Program-made: the position numbers and the translations under genes | Assembly: GCA_964440605.1 (NCBI GenBank) | Contig: CAYTSW010000035.1 | Coordinates: 1 to 22,167, forward strand | DNA: 22,167 nt | Direction: 5' to 3' | Source: CAYTSW01 sp964440605 | GTDB lineage: Bacteria > Planctomycetota > Phycisphaerae > Phycisphaerales > UBA1924 | Notes under the pieces: generated by a model | What the model was told of the DNA's origin: nothing | Databases searched by the model: none | What the model saw: the letters and a program-made list of their open reading frames with translations, nothing else | In this document: in pieces, positions 1-5,985 of the stretch | Layout of the letters: every line of letters starts with the position of its first letter | Position numbering within the stretch: position 1 is the first letter of the stretch

Positions 1-1523
1 ATGTTCTCGCCGGCGTCGATCAGGCCCTCGGGGTTCGTGAAGTTCGCGATCGCGACCTGCCCGATCGTGCGTGTCAGCCCGTTGGTGAAGCCGCCGGTGA
101 TCGTGCCATCAGTTCCGACGGCGAAAGACGTGAGCACACCCAGGGGCGAGCCGTCCTGGAATGTCGAGGCGAGCGTCGATACGCCCTCAGCCCCGTTGGG
201 GCTCGACAGCGCGGTCACACTCCCGCCTTCGGCGTTGAAGGTGAGATCGAAGCTGAGCGGGTCGCGCGCACCGGTGTCGAAGCGATCGAGCGTGATGTTG
301 ATCGGGCTGGAGGTGATGAGCTCGCCGAACTCGTCGAACTGCAACTCGGGCGCGATCGGCGTGCCGCCCGAGTCGAGGAAGTACTCGCCCAGACCCATCT
401 CGATGTCGTCCGCCGAACGCAGGTACAGGCGCCAGCTCGTGCCGGGGCCAGTGTCCTGGAGGACGGCCGTGACGTCCACGTTGAGTGGAGTGCCCAGCGA
501 GTCGTACACCACGAAGGTCGTGCGCACGGACTCGCCGTTGGCCTCCTGCGTCTGCGTGGGGTTGAAGGTCCCGAGGCCACCGATGAGCGAGGTGCCCGTC
601 GTGCCGTCGACGATGTCGAAGAAGTTGGCGTCGAGGGTGAGCTCGTTCAGTTCGCCGTAGTTGCCGGTGACAACGATCTGCCCCGTGCCATCGATGGTGA
701 CCGATCCCGTCCCGCCAGCGATCGCGCCGGGGATCACGCCGAGGGCGTCCTGGAAGAAATCGAGCACGTCCTGCACGGTGGTGGTGGCGGGGTCGAGCGT
801 CAGCTCGGCAGCGGGGATCGTCTTCCCACCGACCTCGGCTCCCTCGATGCGCAGCACGTCGCCGTTGGTGAAGGCGGGCACGGTCAGCACGTCGGCAAGC
901 AGCGACGCGCCGGTCGCGGGGGTCGGACCGGCGACTTCCCAGGCGTCGAAGGTGTGGATGGAGCCGGTGGTCGCGACGTCGCCGTCGGCGTTGAAGTTGC
1001 CGGAGAACTGCACGTTGGTGGTGGCCTCGGCGATCGTGGTGACCCCCAGCGGGATGGAGAGCCCCGTCGTCCCGCCCTCCACGAGGTTGAACTCATCGTC
1101 GACCGCGAAGCCCTGGACACGGGCGCCGGAGGTCGACACGAGCTCGTTGTTCGCGTTGAGCTGGAACGCACCGTCGCGCGTGAACGACCGCACGCCTTCT
1201 CGCTCGACGATGAAGAACCCATCGCCCTCGATCGCCAGGTCGGTGGGGACGCCCGTCGTCGAGAGCGCGCCGTTGGCGAAGTTCCGTTGCGTCGCGGCGG
1301 CGGTGACGCCGACACCGACCTGAGCGGGGTTCGTGCCGCCGTTGGCGCCGTTGGGCGATGAACCGAGGCTGAGATTCCTGCTAAAGCTGGGGGCGAAGTT
1401 CAGGCGGTTGGACTTGAAGGCGACGGTGTTGACGTTGGAGATGTTGTTACCGATGACGTCGAGTCGGCGTGAGTTGGAGCCGAGGCCGGAGAGGCCGGTG
1501 AACAGAGAGCTGGTGGACGCCAT
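1..1523 (-). CDS. flgE: Flagellar hook protein FlgE (3' end cut by window edge)
   Basis: FlgE is the subunit of the hook, the curved extracellular joint between rod and filament; it is exported by the flagellar type III apparatus. Reading down from the ATG at 1523, the protein opens with a short Ser/Thr/Gly segment and then the flagellar rod/hook signature LDVIGNNISNVNTVAFK (about residues 20-36), followed by the typical hook motif DLAIEGDGFFIV. The frame stays open for 507 codons to position 3 and ends in NFTNPEGLIDAGEN, the start of the conserved C-terminal D0/D1 region, so roughly the last 80-100 residues should lie beyond the left edge. The middle (about residues 190-290) contains a variable insertion with alternating short strands. 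A perfect AGGAGG (1532-1537) sits 8 bases before the ATG. The gene is last in the visible operon and has its own sigma54-like site upstream. Confidence 0.95.
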   Translation of the reverse strand, partial: MASTSSLFTGLSGLGSNSRRLDVIGNNISNVNTVAFKSNRLNFAPSFSRNLSLGSSPNGANGGTNPAQVGVGVTAAATQRNFANGALSTTGVPTDLAIEGDGFFIVEREGVRSFTRDGAFQLNANNELVSTSGARVQGFAVDDEFNLVEGGTTGLSIPLGVTTIAEATTNVQFSGNFNADGDVATTGSIHTFDAWEVAGPTPATGASLLADVLTVPAFTNGDVLRIEGAEVGGKTIPAAELTLDPATTTVQDVLDFFQDALGVIPGAIAGGTGSVTIDGTGQIVVTGNYGELNELTLDANFFDIVDGTTGTSLIGGLGTFNPTQTQEANGESVRTTFVVYDSLGTPLNVDVTAVLQDTGPGTSWRLYLRSADDIEMGLGEYFLDSGGTPIAPELQFDEFGELITSSPINITLDRFDTGARDPLSFDLTFNAEGGSVTALSSPNGAEGVSTLASTFQDGSPLGVLTSFAVGTDGTITGGFTNGLTRTIGQVAIANFTNPEGLIDAGEN

Positions 1524-1531
1524 GTGGTGAG

Positions 1532-1537
1532 CCTCCT
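1532..1537 (-). promoter_or_regulatory. Shine-Dalgarno site of flgE
   Basis: On the minus strand these bases read AGGAGG, with 8 bases to the flgE ATG at 1523. Most genes in this cluster lack such a perfect site, so it both fixes the start and suggests strong translation, as expected for an abundant hook subunit. Confidence 0.8.
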
Positions 1538-1561
1538 GGTGGGATGGTCGGTTTGGAGCGC

Positions 1562-1582
1562 GCACGGGCGGGACGCCCGTGC
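1562..1582. repeat. GC-rich palindrome (REP-like), copy 1
   Basis: A perfect 9-bp inverted repeat, GCACGGGCG-GGA-CGCCCGTGC, with a 3-base loop. A second, discontinuous stem (GGAGCG at 1555-1560 with CGCTCC at 1586-1591) extends it outward. It lies in the 70-base gap between the TIGR02530-type gene and flgE. The same core, differing only in the loop, recurs at 8080-8100. If the sigma54-like site at 1598-1612 is used, this hairpin would be in the flgE leader RNA. Role unknown: interspersed palindromic repeat, RNA stabiliser or attenuator are all possible. Confidence 0.75.
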
Positions 1583-1593
1583 CACCGCTCCTC

Positions 1594-2306
1594 CTACGCA
1601 ACTCGCTTGCCAGCCGGTGCGTTGCTATCCGAGCCGGGCTGCGGAGCGAGCAGGCGTGCGAGCGAAGAGTTCAGCGGCGCACTCGGCGCGCGGACTCGAG
1701 GCCCGTCGGCGTCCTCCGTGTCCCCCGCGCCGCGGCCGGCAAAGGCGTCTTGCAGATCCTGCGCGGTCATCTCACCCGGGATGCGCACGAACGCCGGCGC
1801 AGTGATCAAGCGTGCGCCGGCGTGCGTATCGACACGCGTAACGCGACGCTCGGCCAGCTCGAGCGTGATGATCGTTTCGTCGAGGCTGATCACGATCGAG
1901 TCGAAGCCCGCGGCGGCCGCAGCNNNNNNNNNNNNNNNNNNNNNNNNNNNNNNNNNNNNNNNNNNNNNNNNNNNNNNNNNNNNNNNNNNNNNNNNNNNNN
2001 NNNNNNNNNNNNNNNNNNNNNNNTGATCGTTTCGTCGAGGCTGATCACGATCGAGTCGAAGCCCGCGGCGGCCGCAGCATCGGCGACGACCGCCAGCTTC
2101 TCTCGCTGCTCGTTGTTGAGCGTCGCGGGACCGTCGTGGGCGAGCTCGACGGGCCGGCCACTGGCGAGGTCTCCGGCGCGGGCTCGATCGACCAGGGCGC
2201 GAAAGTCGGTCTGCTCGAACGCCGAACGCGCGGGTGTGCGGGCGGCGCCCGGGCGCACGCCGCTGGCGAGCTTGCGCAGGAGTCGTTCGGCGGAGCCGGG
2301 GATCAT
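1594..2306 (-). CDS. TIGR02530-type flagellar operon protein, interrupted by an assembly gap
   Basis: The ATG at 2306 is 15 bases after the flgD stop. The frame reads 94 residues to a GFDSIVISLDETI segment, then runs into 100 N. The remaining part (stop at 1594) lies in another frame and repeats the same segment. Removing the N run and one copy of the 55-base duplicate (155 bases in all) gives one unbroken frame of 185 codons plus stop. The core (about residues 28-125: FEQTDFRALVDRA, NNEQREKLAVVADAA, SIVISLDETIITLELAERRV, ARLITAPAFVRIPGE) resembles the small 'flagellar operon protein' family TIGR02530, usually found between flgD and flgE in Firmicutes-type operons. The last 55 or so residues are an Ala/Pro-rich tail absent from short family members. 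The biochemical role is unknown; position suggests hook assembly. Confidence 0.75.
1598..1612 (-). promoter_or_regulatory. Putative sigma54 promoter for flgE
   Basis: On the minus strand the bases read TGGCAAGCGAGTTGC. This matches the sigma54 consensus TGGCACG-N4-TTGC at 10 of 11 positions and keeps the required GG-N10-GC spacing. Transcription would begin near 1586, about 63 bases before the flgE ATG. The site overlaps the last codons of the upstream gene (stop codon at 1594-1596). An NtrC-family activator with an intact GAFTGA loop is encoded at 12459-13964 in the same cluster, which supports sigma54 use. A one-mismatch hit of this length can occur by chance in a window of this size, so position is the main argument. 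Confidence 0.5.
1869..1923. repeat. 55-base duplicate, left flank of the assembly gap
   Basis: These 55 bases (TGATCGTTTCGTCGAGG...GCGGCCGCAGC) are identical to 2024-2078, and each copy abuts the N run exactly. This is the signature of two contigs that overlap by one assembly k-mer but were joined with padding instead of being merged. It is very probably not a biological repeat. Confidence 0.9.
1924..2023. other. Assembly gap (100 N)
   Basis: Exactly 100 N, a conventional placeholder length for a gap of unknown size. Both sides carry the same 55 bases, so the true gap is most likely negative (an overlap) and no sequence is missing. It splits one small flagellar gene into two apparent fragments. 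Confidence 0.95.
2024..2078. repeat. 55-base duplicate, right flank of the assembly gap
   Basis: Identical to 1869-1923 and directly adjacent to the last N. Translating either copy on the minus strand gives the same FDSIVISLDETI segment. Only one copy fits the protein family, and deleting the other restores the frame. Confidence 0.9.
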
Positions 2307-2321
2307 GGCGCTGGGTCCGTT

Positions 2322-3080
2322 TTACGGAGCGTCGTCGGGTTCGGCTTCGCTCATGGACACGTTGATGCGGAACGTTGTGGAGACGGACTGGTTGAAGGAG
2401 TCGGTTGCCGTCAGCCTGATGATGTACTGCCCGATGTCTTCGGGCGAGGGCGTGCCGGTGAAGGTGCGCGTTTCGGGGTCGAAGTCGAGCCAGTCGGGCA
2501 GCTCGGACCCGTCGGAGAGCGAGGCCGCGTACGAGAGCACGTCGGTGGGGTCTTCGTCTGCGAAGGCATCGGTCGGGAACGTGAAGGCGAACTCAGCTCC
2601 CGCGGTCGCTGATGTGTTGGGCACCCCGTTGTTCACGGTCGGCGCCGCCGAGTCCGGGGCGGCGAACAGTGCCGGATCGACGATCTCGGTCACGTCGTCG
2701 AGTTTGACCTGATAGCCCGACGAGAGGTTGACGCTGAGCCCCTCTGCGGTGACAGTCACGGAGTCGACGAAGCCCGCGACGTCCAACCCGCTATCGATCT
2801 TGCCGGTGACGAAGTTGCCGACAAGGTTGCCCGCCGACGCGAGCTCGCCCTGCCGCGCGATGTCCTCGAGGTTCTCGGCGAGGTTGAGATCGCTCTCGAT
2901 CGAGCGGATCGTGCTGATCTGCTCGAGGAGCGCCTGCGAGTCGTTGGGCTGGAGCGGGTCCTGGCTCTGCAACTCGGTGAAGATGATGCGGAAGAAGTCT
3001 TCGCTCGACAGCTCGCGGTAGGCGTCGTTCGGTGCCGCCGCGCCGGGCTGGGTCTGAAGGTTGGATGGGATCGCGGACAT
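2322..3080 (-). CDS. flgD: Hook-capping protein FlgD with C-terminal cadherin-like domain
   Basis: FlgD is the scaffold cap under which hook subunits polymerise; it is exported and discarded after hook completion. The N-terminal part matches FlgD: LSSEDFFRIIFTELQSQDPLQP (residues 24-45), then the helix with LLEQISTIRSIE and NLVGNFVTG (85-93), followed by a tudor-like strand region ending at DDVTEIVDP (about 128-136). The usual Fn3-like domain is not recognisable. Residues 146-243 instead look like a dystroglycan-type cadherin (CADG/He_PIG) domain: acidic FADEDPTDVLSYAASL, LPDWLDFDPETRTFTGTP, and DIGQYIIRLTATDS. The total of 252 residues is near normal FlgD length, so this looks like a domain replacement rather than an addition. 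It lies between fliK (27-base gap) and the TIGR02530-type gene. No clear Shine-Dalgarno site is visible. Confidence 0.9.
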   Translation of the reverse strand: MSAIPSNLQTQPGAAAPNDAYRELSSEDFFRIIFTELQSQDPLQPNDSQALLEQISTIRSIESDLNLAENLEDIARQGELASAGNLVGNFVTGKIDSGLDVAGFVDSVTVTAEGLSVNLSSGYQVKLDDVTEIVDPALFAAPDSAAPTVNNGVPNTSATAGAEFAFTFPTDAFADEDPTDVLSYAASLSDGSELPDWLDFDPETRTFTGTPSPEDIGQYIIRLTATDSFNQSVSTTFRINVSMSEAEPDDAP

Positions 3081-3107
3081 AAGCGTGTTCTCGCGTGCGA
3101 GGGTGGG

Positions 3108-4736
3108 TCAGGCGCGGGCGTCCACGCCGAGGGTGAAGGCAAACTCCTCGGTGTGCTGATCAATCAGCGTGCCGAAGCTGCCCCGCTGATGTTCCCGCCC
3201 ATCGCGACGCTGCTGCTGGCCCGGGTGCTGCTGGTGCTGCTCGGCGTCGCGTTGCGAGTTGTCGCGATGGTGCTGGTGCTGATGCTGCTGATTCGGCGTG
3301 TTGCTCGACTGATTAGGTGCGTCGGCCTGCTGAGCGGTGGGTGCGAGGGAGACCGCGGCACGCTCGACCGTCATGCCCTTCGCCTCGAGCGAGGACTTCA
3401 GGCCCGCGAGCTGGTCGGTGAGGATCTGCTGCCCGCGTTGCGTGCTGGCCTCGAGGCTGAGGCTCAACTGCCCCTGCTCGATCGTCATCTGCACCTTCAC
3501 CGAGCCGAGCGACTCCGGGGCGAGTTGCATCGTCAGCGAACCGCCCTTCTGCGCGAGCACCGCCGAGAGCCCGCGCGACACCAGCGCCGCGTTGCGCGTC
3601 GCGACCGGGTCGGCTTCGCTGGCAGTGGCGTTCGCGGCTGCGGCTTCAGCCGGCACCGCCGCTGGCGTGGCGAGCGTGGGCTTGACCACGCTGGTCCCGT
3701 GCGTCGGGGGCGTCGGTGACGGACTTTGTGTCGCGGTCGTCTGCGGTGGTGCCGCCTGCTGCACGGGAGTACGCTCGGTCGTCGCGCGAGGCTCAACGCT
3801 GGTCCGCGATGACCTCGCGTCATTGGACGGCGGCTGTGGCTCCGCAGCCGATCGTTCGCCGTTCTGCTGCTGCGCGGGCGATTCGTCGCCGGTCGCGGCG
3901 TTGTGTTGCGAATCGGCGTTCGCAGACGCTGCTTCGGTCGCGGGTGCAGCCGTCGAAGGCTGCTGCGGCTGACTCGGTTGAGCGCTTGCCTCACTCTTTG
4001 TCGGACGCACCGGCTGAGCGACGACCGCAACAGTCGATGCACGCTCCGGCTCGCTCGCCTTCTCCGCCTGCTTGACCACCGAAGCGGCATCGTAAGGGGA
4101 TGCCTTCTCGCTTACCGGCTCCTTTGCCTTGGATACTTCGGCGTGACGAGAAAGCTCCCCTTCGGTCCTGGGCAACCCGCGATCAACCGTGGGCCTCTGA
4201 GACGATGACGCCGGCGCTGGTGCTTGCGAGGACTCCTCCGTTGCTGCTTCTGGAGTCGGCCGCCCGAGCGTCGGCGCCGCCGGTGCCGTCGCAGACGCTC
4301 GGCCGACATCGGCAGCACCCCGCTTCTGCGCCGCGACGTTCTCAGTGACCGCAGGAGCCTCACGCTCCGCGGGCGCCGCGATCGGGGTCCGAGTCTGACC
4401 ATCCACCCTCTGTGCGCCCGGAGCTGTCGCTTGCGTCGCCTCGCCGGGAAGCGTCTCGCCTCGCCCGGGACGCTCCGCTTGCTCACTTGCAGACGATTCG
4501 GGCGCGGGCGCCGTCTCTTCGTCAACCTGCGCATCGGCCGGTGACTCATCCGGTGCTGCTGCCGCGGGCTGAACCTCCGGCTTCGCCGCCGGCTCCTCCG
4601 GTGACTGCTTCGACCGCCGCGCGAGCACCTCGTTGAAGGGAGGCCCTTCATCACGCGTTGCGTCGCGCGGTTTCTGCGCATCAACAATGCGCGGGGTCGT
4701 GCTCGTAGAGGGAAACAGTTGCGCCGTCGCGGTCAT
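3108..4736 (-). CDS. fliK: Flagellar hook-length control protein FliK
   Basis: FliK measures hook length and switches the export gate from hook to filament substrates. Residues 1-395 are a long Ala/Pro/Gln/Glu-rich, low-complexity region of the secreted-ruler type. The conserved C-terminal hook-control domain follows at about 398-467, with LTMQLAPESLGSVKVQMTIE, LSLSLEASTQRGQQIL and LAGLKSSLEAKGM. After it comes an unusual His/Gln/Arg-rich stretch (about 484-520) before a short ordered tail. The ATG at 4736 overlaps the stop of the upstream gene by one base (TGATG), and GAGGAG at 4742-4747 lies 5 bases upstream, so translational coupling is likely. The family is recognised by its C-terminal domain and its position before flgD; the N-terminal half carries no recognisable motif. 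Confidence 0.92.
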   Translation of the reverse strand: MTATAQLFPSTSTTPRIVDAQKPRDATRDEGPPFNEVLARRSKQSPEEPAAKPEVQPAAAAPDESPADAQVDEETAPAPESSASEQAERPGRGETLPGEATQATAPGAQRVDGQTRTPIAAPAEREAPAVTENVAAQKRGAADVGRASATAPAAPTLGRPTPEAATEESSQAPAPASSSQRPTVDRGLPRTEGELSRHAEVSKAKEPVSEKASPYDAASVVKQAEKASEPERASTVAVVAQPVRPTKSEASAQPSQPQQPSTAAPATEAASANADSQHNAATGDESPAQQQNGERSAAEPQPPSNDARSSRTSVEPRATTERTPVQQAAPPQTTATQSPSPTPPTHGTSVVKPTLATPAAVPAEAAAANATASEADPVATRNAALVSRGLSAVLAQKGGSLTMQLAPESLGSVKVQMTIEQGQLSLSLEASTQRGQQILTDQLAGLKSSLEAKGMTVERAAVSLAPTAQQADAPNQSSNTPNQQHQHQHHRDNSQRDAEQHQQHPGQQQRRDGREHQRGSFGTLIDQHTEEFAFTLGVDARA

Positions 4737-5431
4737 CAGGGCTCCTCGGGAGCGACGTCGGCGACGAGGCCGTGCTCCCGAAGACGCTCGAGCAAATCGG
4801 TTGCCAGCGCCGCATCGCGTTCGGCGATGCTCGCGACGATCGCCGTCGCGCTGCGCGCCTTCATCGCGTTGAGGTACGCCACGACCTGCGCGGTCTCGTC
4901 CTCGTTCACCAGGTTTTCCAGGAGCCGGCCCGCCTGCTCGGCCTGGAGCCCCTCGTACATACGCACGGCCTTCTCGAACTGCTCGTCCCCCTCACGCCGG
5001 GCGATCTCCTCGCGCAGGCGATTGAAGGCCTCTCGCTCGCGCTCGAAGGCGGCGCGCTCGGCTTCGAGCTCACGAGCGCGGCGCATGAGCGCTTCGAAGC
5101 GGTCCTGCGTGTCACGACGCATGCGCTCCAGCCGCTGCTCGGTCGCCCGGTCCTGAGCCAGGTCGCGCTCCACCCGTTGCTCGGCGGTGATCGGGGGCGT
5201 GCCCTGCTTGGCCAGTTGGGCGTCGAGCTCGGCCTGATCCGCCGCGGCCTGGGCCTCGAGGTCCTCCCGCGCGCGCTCGTGCGCGACGGTCTCGGCGAAC
5301 ATCTCCCGCACGTCGGCGAGACGATCGATGCTCAGCCGATCCGTCGCGCTGAGCCACGCAAGAAAGACCGCGCCCCCCAGGAAGTGGGCCAGGGCCAGCG
5401 TCGTGATGATGATGTAGAGCGCTCGGATCAT
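4736..5431 (-). CDS. MotE/YlxF-like membrane coiled-coil protein
   Basis: The protein has 231 residues. One N-terminal membrane helix (residues 4-27, with LYIIITTLALAHFLGGAVFL) is followed by a long charged coiled coil (about 45-175, rich in Glu/Arg/Ala). A C-terminal helical segment (about 170-225: LLENLVNEDETAQVVAYLNAM, IVASIAERDAALATDLLERL) resembles the MgtE intracellular N-domain. This layout and the fliJ-x-fliK position match YlxF/MotE proteins. In rhizobia MotE is a periplasmic chaperone for the motility protein MotC; in Bacillus YlxF sits in the same operon slot and its function is less clear. The start lies 26 bases after the fliJ stop, with a GGAG about 7 bases upstream. Assignment to the family is by architecture and position; the precise role here is not known. 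Confidence 0.75.
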   Translation of the reverse strand: MIRALYIIITTLALAHFLGGAVFLAWLSATDRLSIDRLADVREMFAETVAHERAREDLEAQAAADQAELDAQLAKQGTPPITAEQRVERDLAQDRATEQRLERMRRDTQDRFEALMRRARELEAERAAFEREREAFNRLREEIARREGDEQFEKAVRMYEGLQAEQAGRLLENLVNEDETAQVVAYLNAMKARSATAIVASIAERDAALATDLLERLREHGLVADVAPEEP

Positions 5432-5457
5432 CGCGTGGCTCCGGTGGGCTGGGTGAT

Positions 5458-5925
5458 TCAGGGTTCGTTATCGGCGCGACGGGCGGCCCGGCTGGTGGCG
5501 ATCTCGTCGAGCTCCGTGCGTTCCTTGCGCTCCCGCTCGCGCCGGTGCTCCTCCTGACGGCGCTCTTTGAGTAGCTCGATCGCCCGGCGCTTCTTGGCCC
5601 GCTCGGCCAACTCGGCTCGTTCGGCTTCGAGCTTGCGGTGCAGCCCGGCGAGATTCAGGACGGTCTGGTGCGCGCGGAAGTTGAGGTGCAGCGTGTTCGT
5701 CGCCTGCTGGCGCAGCAGGCTCGGGTTGACGGTGCCCCCCTGAGCCCCCCCCATCGCTGCGCGCATCGCGTCCTTGCTCCCGACGATAAACGACTGCTGC
5801 TCCCGCAGCTTGTTCTCGAGCTCGAGGCGTTGCGCCTCCAGGCGCGCGACGACAACCTGCTGGTCACGCTCGTGACGCTGGCGCTGGTCGAGAACGGGAT
5901 CAAGTTTGAAGCGGAAGGGAGGCAT
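5458..5925 (-). CDS. fliJ: Flagellar export chaperone FliJ
   Basis: FliJ is the small coiled-coil stalk of the FliI-FliH export ATPase; it contacts FlhA and escorts chaperones. I chose the ATG at 5925, giving 155 residues that open with MPPFRFKLDPVLDQRQ, the typical FliJ beginning (aromatic/basic start, then 'L-x-VLDxR'). The rest is almost wholly helical and charged, with a basic Glu/Arg-rich C-terminus. An in-frame ATG at 5976 would add 17 residues of Pro/Gly/Arg (MNPGGKPRG...) that do not resemble FliJ and would overlap a strong hairpin. The gene sits 60 bases after fliI and 26 before the MotE-like gene. No good Shine-Dalgarno site is seen for either start, so the start is the least certain point. 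Confidence 0.85.
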   Translation of the reverse strand: MPPFRFKLDPVLDQRQRHERDQQVVVARLEAQRLELENKLREQQSFIVGSKDAMRAAMGGAQGGTVNPSLLRQQATNTLHLNFRAHQTVLNLAGLHRKLEAERAELAERAKKRRAIELLKERRQEEHRRERERKERTELDEIATSRAARRADNEP

Positions 5926-5950
5926 GCGGATGGGGCGGGCGAGAGGCGGT

Positions 5951-5971
5951 CCCCGGGGCTTCCCCCCGGGG
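5951..5971. repeat. GC hairpin between fliI and fliJ
   Basis: Two copies of CCCCGGGG (5951-5958 and 5964-5971) separated by 5 bases form an all-GC 8-bp stem. It lies in the 60-base gap just after the fliI stop (5986). There is no T tract, so it is not a classical intrinsic terminator. It could slow polymerase or protect mRNA, or tune fliJ relative to fliI. Confidence 0.55.
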
Positions 5972-5985
5972 TTCAACAGGAAACG

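Noticed and set aside
352..365. GGCACG-N6-GC pattern resembling sigma54 sites inside flgE (also 1324-1337)
   Set aside because: The minimal GG-N10-GC pattern is frequent in GC-rich coding sequence. The -12 parts (TCGC, CCGC) are poorer, and no gene start follows at a sensible distance.
1594..1893. Separate 99-residue gene left of the N run
   Set aside because: Its apparent start (codon read as M before ISLDETI) lies inside the 55-base duplicate. It is the C-terminal part of the gene that begins at 2306.
1869..2078. Direct repeat flanking an insertion site
   Set aside because: Both copies end exactly at the N run and are in-frame duplicates of the same codons, which points to unmerged contig ends rather than target-site duplication.
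5926..5976. Longer FliJ starting at 5976
   Set aside because: The added 17 residues are Pro/Gly/Arg-rich, run through the CCCCGGGG hairpin and are unlike any FliJ N-terminus; the 5925 start gives the typical beginning.
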